Shown: positions 27,707 to 39,332, counted from the first letter of the stretch. The stretch: 64,000 nucleotides of DNA from Leptothrix sp. (in: b-proteobacteria) (GCA_013822685.1 PNKV01000014.1:62001-126000); one strand, 5' to 3'. A program made the numbers and translations. Notes: generated by a model from the letters alone, not told the origin.

Positions 27707-27822
27707 AGAGGGCTTCCTTTCCTGTATGAGCTGGCCATTGTGTAACACCGATTTTTTCCCTCTTCATTTTCCGGGCAAAACGCCGATACCCCTGGCAGTG
27801 CACCACTTCAGGCCTTTTCTCC

Positions 27823-28707
27823 ATGACGACCACGGATCTGGCGCCAACGCGCACCTCTGCCATCCAGCAAGAGCTCGATCAGGCGAGGGCGAAAGGGCCG
27901 TTGCAGCACATCGTCATCCCGCCTTGTCCGGAGCTGCTGACGCGCTTGCAAAAGGCCATGGCGGCGAGTGAGCCCGACTTGAACGAAGTGGCCCGCATTG
28001 CCTCCAGTGACGTGGCCATGTCGGCCACCTTGCTGCGATCGGCCAATGGGCCGCTGTACGCCAGTGGCCAACCCGTGCAGAGCATCGGCCAGGCCATGAA
28101 CCGCCTGGGGTTGACCGACACCGCGGCCATCCTGACGGGTTTCCTGGCGCAAAACGCCATCCGCGTCACCAGCCCGCATCTGCAAGGCTTTTGGGAGCGC
28201 GCCACCAAGCGGGCCCTGGCCATGGCCTTCATCGCCAAGCGCCTGCCTGGCATGTCGCCCGACCTGGCCTACACCTACGGCCTGTTCTGCCACGTGGGCC
28301 TGCCGGTGATGATGCAAAGCGTGAAGGGTTATGTGGGCACCATGGTGGAAGCTCAGGCCCGCGTCGATCGCTCTTATGTGGCCACTGAAAATGCGAACCA
28401 CCGCACCGACCACGCCGTGGTGGGCGCCCTGGTGGCGCGGGTGTGGCGCCTTTCGCCCAGCCTGATGGCCGCGATCCGGCAGCACCACGATTTGGCCACG
28501 TTGGGTGATCGTTTCACCGAGCCCGAAGTGCACACCTTGGTGGCCGCCGGCTTGCTGGCCGACCACCTGCTGCGCCTGCAAGAAGGCTTGCAGCCCGAAA
28601 AAGAATGGACGGCCTATGGCGCGAAGGCGCTGGCGTGGCTCCAGATCTCGGACGACGAACTCGCTGTATGGGAAGACGAGGTCATGGAGATGCTGGAGAT
28701 CGGTTGA
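27823..28707 (+). CDS. HDOD-domain signalling protein
   Basis: Protein of 294 residues consisting mainly of an HDOD domain (about 28-230), recognisable from IPPCPELLTRLQKAMAASEPDLNEVARIASSDVAMSATLLRSAN, then INRLGL-like AMNRLGLTDTAA and HHDLATLGD. HDOD proteins lack the catalytic His-Asp pair of HD hydrolases and act as regulatory scaffolds in stress or chemosensory signalling. No GGDEF, EAL or receiver domain is attached. It is divergent from the chalcone-isomerase-like gene, with 116 bp between. Confidence 0.85.
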   Translation: MTTTDLAPTRTSAIQQELDQARAKGPLQHIVIPPCPELLTRLQKAMAASEPDLNEVARIASSDVAMSATLLRSANGPLYASGQPVQSIGQAMNRLGLTDTAAILTGFLAQNAIRVTSPHLQGFWERATKRALAMAFIAKRLPGMSPDLAYTYGLFCHVGLPVMMQSVKGYVGTMVEAQARVDRSYVATENANHRTDHAVVGALVARVWRLSPSLMAAIRQHHDLATLGDRFTEPEVHTLVAAGLLADHLLRLQEGLQPEKEWTAYGAKALAWLQISDDELAVWEDEVMEMLEIG

Positions 28708-29226
28708 TCAGCCGATGGCCCGCACCAGGCGGATCGTCTCGATTTTCACGCCGCCCACGTCCACCGTCTGGGCGGTTTTCAATTCGCGCTTGAAACCGGC
28801 CTTTTCGTGGAAGGCCAGGGCGCGTTCGTTGCGCAGTGGCAGCCACAGCGAAACGTGGGTGCAGCCCTCGTCTTCCAGGCCGTCACGGGCGCCATCCCAC
28901 AGGGCCAGGCCGGCGCCGGTAGACCACAGGTCAGGCCTGACATAGATCTGCCAGATTTCGCCCATGGTGGAGGGGGTCTTGGGATCGCGCGAGCGGTCGT
29001 AGCCCACGAAGCCCACCACTTGCTCGCCCTCGGTGGCCACCTGGATCTGCGGCTCGCCCATTTCGATGGCTTCGCGCCAGTAGCCCTGGCGCTTATTGGC
29101 GAAGAGGGTGCTCAGCAGCTCGTCGGGCACCAGGTCCTTGTAGGAAGCCTGCACGGCGGCGGCGTAAATGTCGGCAATGGCCATGGCATCGCGGGGAATG
29201 GCGGAGCGAACCTGATATCGGGACAT
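28708..29226 (-). CDS. GNAT-family N-acetyltransferase
   Basis: Acetyltransferase of 172 residues. The N-terminal RSAIPRDAMAIADIYAAA, the acetyl-CoA-binding region IWQIYVRPDLWSTGAGLALW near residues 88-107 and the C-terminal ERALAFHEKAGFK follow the GNAT fold. Substrate unknown. The ATG at 29226 matches the fold; the frame is open upstream to 29436 across the divergent RIO kinase start, which is rejected. Confidence 0.85.
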   Translation of the reverse strand: MSRYQVRSAIPRDAMAIADIYAAAVQASYKDLVPDELLSTLFANKRQGYWREAIEMGEPQIQVATEGEQVVGFVGYDRSRDPKTPSTMGEIWQIYVRPDLWSTGAGLALWDGARDGLEDEGCTHVSLWLPLRNERALAFHEKAGFKRELKTAQTVDVGGVKIETIRLVRAIG

Positions 29227-29305
29227 GACAGATTGGAGAGGTGGTTGGACGGATAAGTTCTGGACGAGGATTGTCGTCGCATCCGGGCAGCGCACAATGC
29301 GCACC

Positions 29306-30157
29306 ATGAAAATCCCCAAAAGACTGGAACCGCTGATTGAAGATGGCTTGATCGATGGGGTGGTCCGCCAGCTGATGAGCGGCAAGGAGGCCATGGTCTT
29401 CGTGGTGCGCTGCGGTGACGACATCCGCTGCGCCAAGGTCTACAAAGAGGCCAACAAACGCAGTTTTCGGCAGGCGGTGGACTACACCGAGAACCGCAAG
29501 ACGAAGAACAGCCGGCAGGCACGCGCCATGGCCAAAGGTACGCGCTATGGCCGCCAGGCGCAAGAGGCCGCGTGGCAGAACGCCGAAGTCGATGCCCTGT
29601 ACCGGCTGGCCGGCGCGGGCGTGCGCGTGCCCAAACCCTACAACTTCCACGAAGGCGTGTTGCTGATGGAGTTGGTGACGGGGGCCGATGGCGACGCGGC
29701 ACCGCGCCTCAACGACTTGTCTTTCGAGCCCGAGCTGGCCCGCCAGTATCACCACACCCTGATCATGGAAGTGGTGCGCATGCTGTGCGCGGGGGTGGTC
29801 CATGGTGACTTGTCGGAGTTCAACATCCTGGTGGGCGCCGATGGCCCGGTCATCATCGACCTGCCCCAGGCGGTGGATGCTGCGGGCAACAACCATGCCT
29901 CCGACATGCTGGAGCGCGACGTGGCCAATCTGCGCAATTACTTCGGCCAATACGCGCCCGAGCTGCTGGCCACCGACTACGGCCGCGAGATCTGGGCTTT
30001 GTACGAGGCGGGGGCCCTGCACCCCGAGGTGCAGCTCACCGGCCAGTTCGCCCGAAGCGAAAAAGCCGTCGACCTTGGCGCGGTGCTGCGTGAGATCGAC
30101 GATGCCAAGGACGAAGAAGCCGCCCGCAGGCTGCGCCTTCAAACGCCGGCTCAGTAA
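29306..30157 (+). CDS. RIO1-type serine/threonine kinase
   Basis: Atypical protein kinase of 283 residues. The catalytic loop HGDLSEFNIL is near residue 166 and the metal-binding IIDLPQAVD near 183, both diagnostic of RIO kinases; the ATP-binding GKEAMVFVV and the lysine in CAKVYKEA lie near residues 20-40. In archaea and eukaryotes RIO1 acts in ribosome maturation; bacterial members are less studied. ATGs at 29297 and 29306 are both possible. It converges on parA, 21 bp away, and is divergent from the GNAT gene. Confidence 0.88.
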   Translation: MKIPKRLEPLIEDGLIDGVVRQLMSGKEAMVFVVRCGDDIRCAKVYKEANKRSFRQAVDYTENRKTKNSRQARAMAKGTRYGRQAQEAAWQNAEVDALYRLAGAGVRVPKPYNFHEGVLLMELVTGADGDAAPRLNDLSFEPELARQYHHTLIMEVVRMLCAGVVHGDLSEFNILVGADGPVIIDLPQAVDAAGNNHASDMLERDVANLRNYFGQYAPELLATDYGREIWALYEAGALHPEVQLTGQFARSEKAVDLGAVLREIDDAKDEEAARRLRLQTPAQ

Positions 30158-30178
30158 GGGCTTCTTCGGGGGCTCGTT

Positions 30179-30949
30179 CTATGCGGAGCGCAGGGTATCG
30201 TGCAGGGCCACGAAGTCCTGGGTGAGCTTGTGGCGCGGATCCAGGTGGATCATGGGCGTGGCCTGCTGGTGCGATTCACGGATGCGCACTGACGCGCTCA
30301 GGTAAGGCTGCAGCACGGGCAAGCCTTCGTCGATCAGTTCCTGCACCAGCTTTTGCGGCAGGTTGGCGCGCGGTTGGAATTGGTTCACCACGATGCCATC
30401 GACCTGCAGGCCCTGGTTGTGGTCGGCCTGGATCTCTTGCACGTTCTCGAGCAGGGCATACAGGGCGCGGCGCGAGAAATCGTCGCAGTCAAAGGGGATC
30501 AGGCAGCCTTGCGCGGCGATCAGCGCAGAGCGCGTGTAGAAATTCAGGGCGGGTGGGGTGTCGATGTAGACGCGGTCGTAGGCCTCGTCCAGCTCACCTA
30601 GGGCGTCGCGCAGTTTGTAGATCTTGTGGCGCGATTCGAGCTTGCTTTGCAGCTCTTCCAGTTCGGGGCTGGAGGGCATCAGGTCCAGGTTGTCCCATTG
30701 GGTGGCCACCACGAAGTCGGCGGTGCTTTTGGGCCGAGCGCTGAACTTCAAGGTCTGGTCAAAGAACTCCGCCAGGTTGGGCGTGCCTTCGTCCAGGCCA
30801 TCGCCCATCAGGTAATGGGTGGAGTTGCCTTGAGGGTCCAGATCGACCACGAGCGTGCGCAGGCCTTGGCTGGCGCTGATGGCGGCCAGGTTGCAGGTGA
30901 TGGTGGATTTGCCAACACCACCTTTTTGGTTGAACACGACGTAGCGCAT
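30179..30949 (-). CDS. ParA-family ATPase (orphan)
   Basis: Deviant-Walker ATPase of 256 residues. It starts directly with the P-loop [16 protein letters not shown], and also has [14 protein letters not shown] and [14 protein letters not shown]. No N-terminal helix-turn-helix is present, so it is the short ParA/Soj/MinD-like type. There is no parB or obvious cargo gene beside it. The ATG at 30949 has AAGGGA upstream; a paired palindrome sits 23 bp further upstream and probably controls it. The role could be positioning of a cellular complex rather than a plasmid; undetermined. Confidence 0.85.
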   Translation of the reverse strand: MRYVVFNQKGGVGKSTITCNLAAISASQGLRTLVVDLDPQGNSTHYLMGDGLDEGTPNLAEFFDQTLKFSARPKSTADFVVATQWDNLDLMPSSPELEELQSKLESRHKIYKLRDALGELDEAYDRVYIDTPPALNFYTRSALIAAQGCLIPFDCDDFSRRALYALLENVQEIQADHNQGLQVDGIVVNQFQPRANLPQKLVQELIDEGLPVLQPYLSASVRIRESHQQATPMIHLDPRHKLTQDFVALHDTLRSA

Positions 30950-30971
30950 GGTCCGGTCCCTTCTGCTGATG

Positions 30972-31003
30972 AATGCGCATTGTGCACTGCAACAATGCGC
31001 ATT
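30972..31003. promoter_or_regulatory. Paired palindromic operator between parA and the glutaredoxin gene
   Basis: AATGCGCATTGT (30972-30983) and its exact inverse ACAATGCGCATT (30992-31003) are separated by eight bases. Each arm contains the self-palindromic decamer AATGCGCATT, and the two decamers are 22 bp apart centre to centre, about two helical turns. Located 23 bp upstream of parA and 62 bp upstream of the divergent gene. The symmetry is plain; the bound protein is unknown. Confidence 0.7.
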
Positions 31004-31065
31004 ATGGTGACTGATGGCGGCTGATTTCAGGCAGAGTGTGGCTTGATCCAACCACCCCACATGAC

Positions 31066-31608
31066 ATGACGCAGAGCTGCCCCAAGTGCCACCATGTTCG
31101 CCAGCCCGGCGCGCTGGCCCCCGACTGGCAATGCCCCGCTTGCGGCGTGGCCTACGCCAAAGCCTCCGAAGGCCTCAGGCCTTTGCCTGTGCGCACCGAT
31201 GTGTTCGTGGCCCGCCAACAAAGCCAGTTCGCGTGGGGCAAGTGGGTGGCGGCGGCGGTGCTGGCTTATGGCGCGTGGATGGGATGGCAGGTGTCCGCCA
31301 AGCACCGGGCCGAAGGTGGCGCCACCGAGCAGTCTTCGTCAAGCGATGTGCAGGCCTTGGCCGCGTCGGTCAAGTCTGGCGATGTGATCATCTACACCAC
31401 CACGACCTGCCCCTATTGCGCGCAAGCCAAGGGCTGGTTAACGCAGAACGGCTTTGCCTTCACCGAATGCGATGCGCAAACCAGCATGGACTGCGAACGC
31501 AAGCTGCAGGAGCTGGGCGGCGTGGGCGTGCCCTTCCTGATGGTCAAGGGCAAGCCCATGAAGAACGGCTTTGACTCGGACGAGTTTCTGGCCCTGCTGA
31601 AGTCTTAG
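31066..31608 (+). CDS. Zinc-ribbon, transmembrane, glutaredoxin fusion protein
   Basis: Protein of 180 residues with three parts: an N-terminal zinc ribbon (CPKC near residues 5-8 and [10 protein letters not shown] near 23-32), one transmembrane helix ([17 protein letters not shown], about 59-75) and a C-terminal glutaredoxin domain with active site CPYC near 113-116, TQNGF and VPFLMVKG. The glutaredoxin would be membrane-tethered; the side of the membrane cannot be decided because positive charges flank both ends of the helix. The ATG at 31066 is chosen because it places the zinc ribbon at the N-terminus. Confidence 0.82.
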   Translation: MTQSCPKCHHVRQPGALAPDWQCPACGVAYAKASEGLRPLPVRTDVFVARQQSQFAWGKWVAAAVLAYGAWMGWQVSAKHRAEGGATEQSSSSDVQALAASVKSGDVIIYTTTTCPYCAQAKGWLTQNGFAFTECDAQTSMDCERKLQELGGVGVPFLMVKGKPMKNGFDSDEFLALLKS

Positions 31609-31611
31609 CCT

Positions 31612-34041
<2,430 letters not shown>

Positions 34042-34138
34042 GGCGGGGGGCACTGACGGAGGGGCAACCCTCTATTGTCCACTTTTGGCCCCAACCGAAG
34101 GCCACTTTCTGAGTAGGGTGACCCCGGTTCAAGGGTGT

Positions 34139-35557
34139 TCAGAGTTCGTTCAGGAAACGAACCTTGACCTTTTTGCCCTTGACCTTGCCCGCCGACAGCT
34201 TGCTGACCGCCTGCCGCGCGATGCTGCGCTCGACCGCCACATAGGTGTGGAAATCGGTCACGTTGATCTTGCCGATCTGCGCGCCGCTGAAGCCCGCCTC
34301 TCCGGTCAGGGCGCCCAGCACGTCGCCTGGGCGGATCTTTTCCTTGCGGCCACCCAGGATCTGCAAAGTGATCATGGGAGGCAATAAAGGCGCGTCGCTG
34401 GCGGGCGTCAACTCGCTCACGGGGTGCCATTCGGAAGGCTTGCCCTGCGCCACTTCGATGTTGCCCACGCGGCCCATCTCGTTCATCGTGGCCAGGTTCA
34501 GGGCCCAGCCGTTCTGGTCGGCGCGGCCGGTTCGGCCAATGCGGTGCACGTGGATCTCGGTGTCGGGCGTGATGTCGACGTTGATGACGGCCTCTAGCTG
34601 GGCGATGTCCAGGCCGCGCGCGGCCACGTCGGTCGCCACCAAGACCGAGCAACTGCGGTTGGCAAACTGGATCAGCACCTGGTCACGGTCACGCTGCTCC
34701 AGGTCGCCATGCAAAGCCAGGGCCTCGATGCCTTGGGCCTTGAGCACATCGACCAGGTCGCGGCATTGCTGCTTCGTGTTGCAGAACGCCAGGGTGCTGA
34801 CCGGGCGGTAATGCTTGAGCAGCAATGACACGGTGTGCAGGCGCTCGTTCTCGGTGATCTCGTACCAGCGCTGGCGGATCTTGCTGTCATCGTGCTGCTG
34901 GGTCAGCTTCACCTCTTGCGGGTTGCGCAAGAACTGCTGGCTGAGCTTGGCGATGCCTTCGGGGTAGGTGGCCGAGAAGAGCAGGGTCTGGCGGTCCTTG
35001 GGGCATTGCTTGGCCACCTTCACGATGTCGTCGAAGAAGCCCATGTCCAGCATGCGGTCGGCCTCGTCCAATACCAGCGTGTTCAGGCTTGAGAGGTTCA
35101 GGGTTTCGCGCTCCAGGTGGTCCATCAGTCGGCCAGGCGTGCCGACCACGATGTGGGCGCCGTGCTCCAGGCTGTCGATCTGGCCGCGCATGGGCGTGCC
35201 GCCGCACAGGCTCAGGATCTTGACGTTGTCTTCGAAGCGGGCCAGGCGGCGGATCTCTTGCGTGACCTGGTCGGCCAGCTCGCGCGTGGGGCACAGCACC
35301 AGGGCTTGCACGGCGAAGTTCTTGGGTTCCAGGCGCGTCAGCAGGGCCAGGGCGAAGGCGGCGGTCTTGCCGCTGCCGGTCTTGGCCTGGGCGATCAGGT
35401 CTTTGCCCTCGAGCGCGATGGGCAGGCTGGCGGCCTGGATCGGCGTCATGGTCAGGTAGCCCAACTGCGTCAGGTTGTCCAGCATGGCGGGGGCCAGGTT
35501 CAGGGTGCTGAAGGGCTGAGCGGCGGAGGGCTTGGCGGTCGGTGTGGGGGCGTTCAT
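34139..35557 (-). CDS. dbpA: ATP-dependent RNA helicase DbpA
   Basis: DEAD-box helicase of 472 residues involved in 50S ribosome assembly. Motifs: Q motif with MTPIQAASLP, Walker A AKTGSGKT (about 57-64), PTRELA, TPGRL, DEAD (about 164), SAT, then ARGLD and HRIGRTGR. The C-terminal DbpA RNA-binding domain (VLGALTGEAGFSGAQIGKINVTDFHTYVAV) binds 23S rRNA hairpin 92 in characterised members. It is divergent from the patatin-like gene. Confidence 0.93.
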   Translation of the reverse strand: MNAPTPTAKPSAAQPFSTLNLAPAMLDNLTQLGYLTMTPIQAASLPIALEGKDLIAQAKTGSGKTAAFALALLTRLEPKNFAVQALVLCPTRELADQVTQEIRRLARFEDNVKILSLCGGTPMRGQIDSLEHGAHIVVGTPGRLMDHLERETLNLSSLNTLVLDEADRMLDMGFFDDIVKVAKQCPKDRQTLLFSATYPEGIAKLSQQFLRNPQEVKLTQQHDDSKIRQRWYEITENERLHTVSLLLKHYRPVSTLAFCNTKQQCRDLVDVLKAQGIEALALHGDLEQRDRDQVLIQFANRSCSVLVATDVAARGLDIAQLEAVINVDITPDTEIHVHRIGRTGRADQNGWALNLATMNEMGRVGNIEVAQGKPSEWHPVSELTPASDAPLLPPMITLQILGGRKEKIRPGDVLGALTGEAGFSGAQIGKINVTDFHTYVAVERSIARQAVSKLSAGKVKGKKVKVRFLNEL

Positions 35558-35647
35558 GTGGCGGATTATCCGCGCCGAGCCCGCCTCCCCCTAACTTGTT
35601 GCCCTCGGATTGGTTGGCAGTTGCCTCAATTTGCAGCAGCATGGGGC

Positions 35648-38600
35648 ATGACCAAGTCCATCCCCTCTTCTCTCGAACATCCCGGCCAGGCGGTGCCCAA
35701 GGGTGCCGAATCACCACTGCAAACCGCCGAGCATGACGCTTTGCTGGCGCGCCGGCGCCAGGTGCTGGGAGAGGCGTCCGTCCACACCGAGGCCGAGTTG
35801 AAGCTGCCGCGGGTGGGCCTGGCGTTGTCAGGCGGCGGCGTGCGCAGCGCCACGTTTGCCTTGGGCTTGATGCGCGGCCTGGCGCAAAACAAGCGAGGCG
35901 GGCCAGGCGGTGTACCCAACGATCAACGCACGCTGGACGCCGATGGCTTGTTGGGGCGCATCGATTACCTGTCCACGGTGTCGGGCGGGGGCTACATCGG
36001 CGGCATGTTCGGACGCCTGGTGTCCAGCTTTGGCATGGCGCGTGCGCAAGGCCTGATGGCCGACGCCTCTTCGCCTGTGCTTGAGTGGTTGCGGCGCAAT
36101 GGGCGTTACCTCTCGACCTCGGGCTCGCGCGATTGGGGCACGGCGGTGGTCACCTACCTGCGGGCGGTGCTGGCCATCCATGCCGAATTCATGGTGGCCT
36201 GCATGCTGCTGGGCCTGATCGTGGTGGCGCCGCATTTGTGGCAGCACAGCACCCAGGTGCTTGACCCCAAAGGCTGGGCCTTCTGGCAGACGCCCTGGTG
36301 GGTGCTGGCGCTGGCCGGCTGGCTGTTGACCGCGCCCGGCCTCATCTCAGGCTATTGGTCGGCGCGCGACACGCCCAACCCTGGGGTCAAGGCCGCCGGT
36401 CCCAGCGTGGGCGATGCGCTGTTCCTGTCGGGCTGTGCTTTCGGGACCTGGGTGTTGGTGCGTTGGTCTTTGGCAGCGCAGTTGCTGGATCCCCTCCATG
36501 ATGGCCTGACCGCCATCAGCGCGGCAGTATTGGCTTTGCTGTCCATTGTGGTCGGTCAGTCGCTGTCGCAAGGCTGGCTGTTTTTCAGCCGCGACCCTCA
36601 TGCCCTGGCCGTGGCCCGTTTGCGCAATATCCTCACCCGCGCTTTGCGCATGGTCACCTTGGCGGCGTGTGCCGTCGCGGGCCTGGGCGCGCTGGATGTG
36701 CTGAGCTGGTGGTTGCTGGAAGCGCTTCAATCCCAGGCGGGCAACGACAACTACCTGTGGCGCGGCGTGGGCTTTGGGGGCTTGGTCGCCCTGGGTTTGC
36801 GCACCATGGTGCAGCCCTTGCAGCAGATGGCGTCCGAGGCCGGGGGGCGTGCGCGCGAGTGGTTGCCGCGCTTGATCAACGTGGGCAGCCTGGCGGGCTT
36901 GTTGGTGCTGGTGCTGGGTTGGCTGGTGCTGCTGCAATGGTTCGTCTTCGCGCCCGACACCTTCGCGCCGCTGATCAACACGCCTTCATGGATGCGGGCC
37001 GCCTTGGTGGCCATGATCTGGTTCGTCTGGGTGGCCTTGACCGCGGGCAACGCGCAGATGCCCAACACCTCGTCGCTGCACAGCTTTTACCGTGCGCGCC
37101 TGACCCGGGCCTACCTGGCGGTGGGCAATCCCCGGCGTGGCCTGGATGGAGAGGGGCCTGGCAGTGCCGATGTCACGGCCGTGGAAGAGGGCGATGACAT
37201 GGGCCTGCGGCACTACCAGCCCGAGGTGCGCGGCGGCCCCATCCACCTGGTCAACACCTGCCTGAACCAGACGAGGGATGACCTGAGCGGCCTGTACAAC
37301 GCAGACCGCAAGGGCGCGGCTGTGACCGCGACCTGGCGCGGCCTGGAGGTCGGGCCTTCGCGCTTCATCCCCATGCAGCCCGACCATGACGCGGGCACGC
37401 TGGGTCGGTGGGTGGCCGTGTCTGGCGCGGCGGCGTCGCCGGGGGCGGGGGCTTACACCACACGGGGCCTGGCGCTGCTGTTGTACTTTCTGGGCGTGCG
37501 CCTGGGACATTGGATTCGCTCGCCCGGGGCCGTTGTGCCCTTGCGTTGGCTGAGCGCTCTGTCATGGCGCTTGCTGCCCAAGCCGCTGATGTTGACCAGT
37601 GAAGCATCGGCCGTTTACTTTGGGGGGGATCGGCCCTGGTGGTACCTGTCGGACGGTGGCCATTTTGAGAACACGGGCGTCTATGCCCTGATCAAGCGTG
37701 AGCTGGATTTCATCATCCTGTCCGACGCCAGTTGCGATCCACGCTATGAGTTCGGCGACATCGAAAACCTGGTGCGCAAGGCCCGCATCGACTTTGGGGC
37801 CGAGATCGATTTCTACTCGCGTGAAGAGGCTTGCCGCCTGTTCACCTCCGATTGCGACGGCGGTTTGACCGTGTTGTCGCCCGAGGATGTGTGCAACAGC
37901 CATTCGTGCCGAGGCGTTTTGCTGGCGCGCATCCGCTACCGCGAACGGCCGGTCAAGCGTGACGATGGCCAGACGGTCTTGACGCGCCCCGAAGGCACGC
38001 TGCTGATCGTCAAGCCCAACCTGCACAACGCGCTGGACGTGGACGTGCTGGCCTACGCGCAAAAGCACGAGGACTTCCCACACGAGTCCACGGGCGATCA
38101 ATCTTTTGACGAAGCCCAATGGGAGAGCTACCACCGCCTGGGCGAGGACTTTGGCCTGGCCCTGCGCGAGACCTGGCTGGCCCAACTGCCTGGCTGGCGC
38201 AGCCCGGCTCGCCATGGCATCCGTGTGGCGGCGCGTTTGTGCGATGCCAAGGATGCGCCGGACAAGGTCCAGTCGGCCCCCTGGTGGCGCCGCACGGTGC
38301 GCGCCACGGCCATCGGCACCACCCTGGGCCTGGGCGCCTCGGGCACCTTGCTCTTGTCGGCCTGGCAGACGATCGACCAGGTGCAGCGCAAGGAGACCGA
38401 GTCGCGCACCGAGGCCAGCAAACTGTTTGCCGAGGTCTCGAAGGGCCTGCAAGGCGTGGATGCCGATTGCCCCAAGATGCCCGAGTTCCTGTATGTGCAG
38501 ACGAAAACGCTGCTGCAGGTGATGCGGGGCAGCCCCATGTTGAGCTTGCTGGAGCGCGAGGGCGTGGACCTAGTGGCCACCCGCATCGCGAAGGACTTTG

Positions 38601-39310
38601 CCAAGCCCTTGCCGTCCCAGGCCGACTGCCCGGCCACCGCTTTGCGCATGCGCAATGAGCTGCAGTTGGTGGCGTCTTTTCAGCCGGCCAGTTCGGCCCT
38701 CAGCTATTGGGATTCGGGCAACTCGCCGGGCGTGCAGGCCTTGGCGGCCAAGGCCGTGTGGGATCAACTGAAAAACTGGAGCGCCAAAGGCCCGTTGACC
38801 ACCACCGCGCAGGCGCCCGCCGAGCAGCCGGCGCCAGTCGTGCCTGACGATCCGGCGGTGACGGCGCCCACCACGGCGGCCCCGATCGTGTCGCTGGCGG
38901 CCTGCCGCCGCACGCAAGGCAACACGATCTTGTATGTGCAGATCTACGACGAGTTCTCGCGCGGGCCGGCCACCACCTTGCGTCAGCTGCTGCAGATGCA
39001 GGCGGGAGACCTGGTCCAGGTGGCTCCGATCGAGAACGTCACGCTCAGCGCGCAAGTGCGCCAGCAGCGTCGGCCCGCGCCCTGGCCTCAGCCGACCTTC
39101 GTGCTGCACGATCCCGCCAGCCGGGCTTGTGCCAAAGCCATGGCGGGTTTGCTGGGCGTGCCGTGGGTGGGGCCGGGTGAAACGTCGGACAAAGTGTGGG
39201 TGCGCGATCTGCCCAAGTCGCTCAACCGGCGTCCGGGCGTGATCGAGTTGTGGTTGCCACCCAGCGTTCAGCAGACCTCGTCCAATAAGCCGGCCATGGG
39301 CCCGGCGTGA
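35648..39310 (+). CDS. Patatin-like phospholipase with inserted polytopic membrane domain
   Basis: Very large protein of 1220 residues. Patatin elements are split. The oxyanion-hole motif GGGVRS at 62-67 and the probable nucleophile Ser112 in STVSGGGYIGG come first; eight hydrophobic segments follow at roughly 169-195, 217-237, 257-276, 287-307, 335-357, 374-388, 413-435 and 452-468; the catalytic Asp669 in YLSDGGHFENTG comes only after that block. Another single membrane segment lies near 888-907, and a C-terminal domain at about 1095-1215 begins with ILYVQIYDE. It may hydrolyse membrane lipids from the cytoplasmic face. The ATG at 35648 lacks a strong ribosome site. The frame runs open upstream over dbpA, which is rejected. 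It is monocistronic and converges on fghA. Confidence 0.8.
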   Translation: MTKSIPSSLEHPGQAVPKGAESPLQTAEHDALLARRRQVLGEASVHTEAELKLPRVGLALSGGGVRSATFALGLMRGLAQNKRGGPGGVPNDQRTLDADGLLGRIDYLSTVSGGGYIGGMFGRLVSSFGMARAQGLMADASSPVLEWLRRNGRYLSTSGSRDWGTAVVTYLRAVLAIHAEFMVACMLLGLIVVAPHLWQHSTQVLDPKGWAFWQTPWWVLALAGWLLTAPGLISGYWSARDTPNPGVKAAGPSVGDALFLSGCAFGTWVLVRWSLAAQLLDPLHDGLTAISAAVLALLSIVVGQSLSQGWLFFSRDPHALAVARLRNILTRALRMVTLAACAVAGLGALDVLSWWLLEALQSQAGNDNYLWRGVGFGGLVALGLRTMVQPLQQMASEAGGRAREWLPRLINVGSLAGLLVLVLGWLVLLQWFVFAPDTFAPLINTPSWMRAALVAMIWFVWVALTAGNAQMPNTSSLHSFYRARLTRAYLAVGNPRRGLDGEGPGSADVTAVEEGDDMGLRHYQPEVRGGPIHLVNTCLNQTRDDLSGLYNADRKGAAVTATWRGLEVGPSRFIPMQPDHDAGTLGRWVAVSGAAASPGAGAYTTRGLALLLYFLGVRLGHWIRSPGAVVPLRWLSALSWRLLPKPLMLTSEASAVYFGGDRPWWYLSDGGHFENTGVYALIKRELDFIILSDASCDPRYEFGDIENLVRKARIDFGAEIDFYSREEACRLFTSDCDGGLTVLSPEDVCNSHSCRGVLLARIRYRERPVKRDDGQTVLTRPEGTLLIVKPNLHNALDVDVLAYAQKHEDFPHESTGDQSFDEAQWESYHRLGEDFGLALRETWLAQLPGWRSPARHGIRVAARLCDAKDAPDKVQSAPWWRRTVRATAIGTTLGLGASGTLLLSAWQTIDQVQRKETESRTEASKLFAEVSKGLQGVDADCPKMPEFLYVQTKTLLQVMRGSPMLSLLEREGVDLVATRIAKDFAKPLPSQADCPATALRMRNELQLVASFQPASSALSYWDSGNSPGVQALAAKAVWDQLKNWSAKGPLTTTAQAPAEQPAPVVPDDPAVTAPTTAAPIVSLAACRRTQGNTILYVQIYDEFSRGPATTLRQLLQMQAGDLVQVAPIENVTLSAQVRQQRRPAPWPQPTFVLHDPASRACAKAMAGLLGVPWVGPGETSDKVWVRDLPKSLNRRPGVIELWLPPSVQQTSSNKPAMGPA

Positions 39311-39332
39311 GGCGCGGCGGTGGCTGAGTGCC

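Noticed and set aside
30179..31003. Plasmid or phage partition locus
   Set aside because: The ParA gene has no parB, replication or phage genes around it, and its neighbours are chromosomal housekeeping genes.
35117..35647. N-terminal extension of the patatin-like protein across dbpA
   Set aside because: It would run antisense through the dbpA start and most of its N-terminal domain. The ATG at 35648 precedes the first conserved patatin residues.
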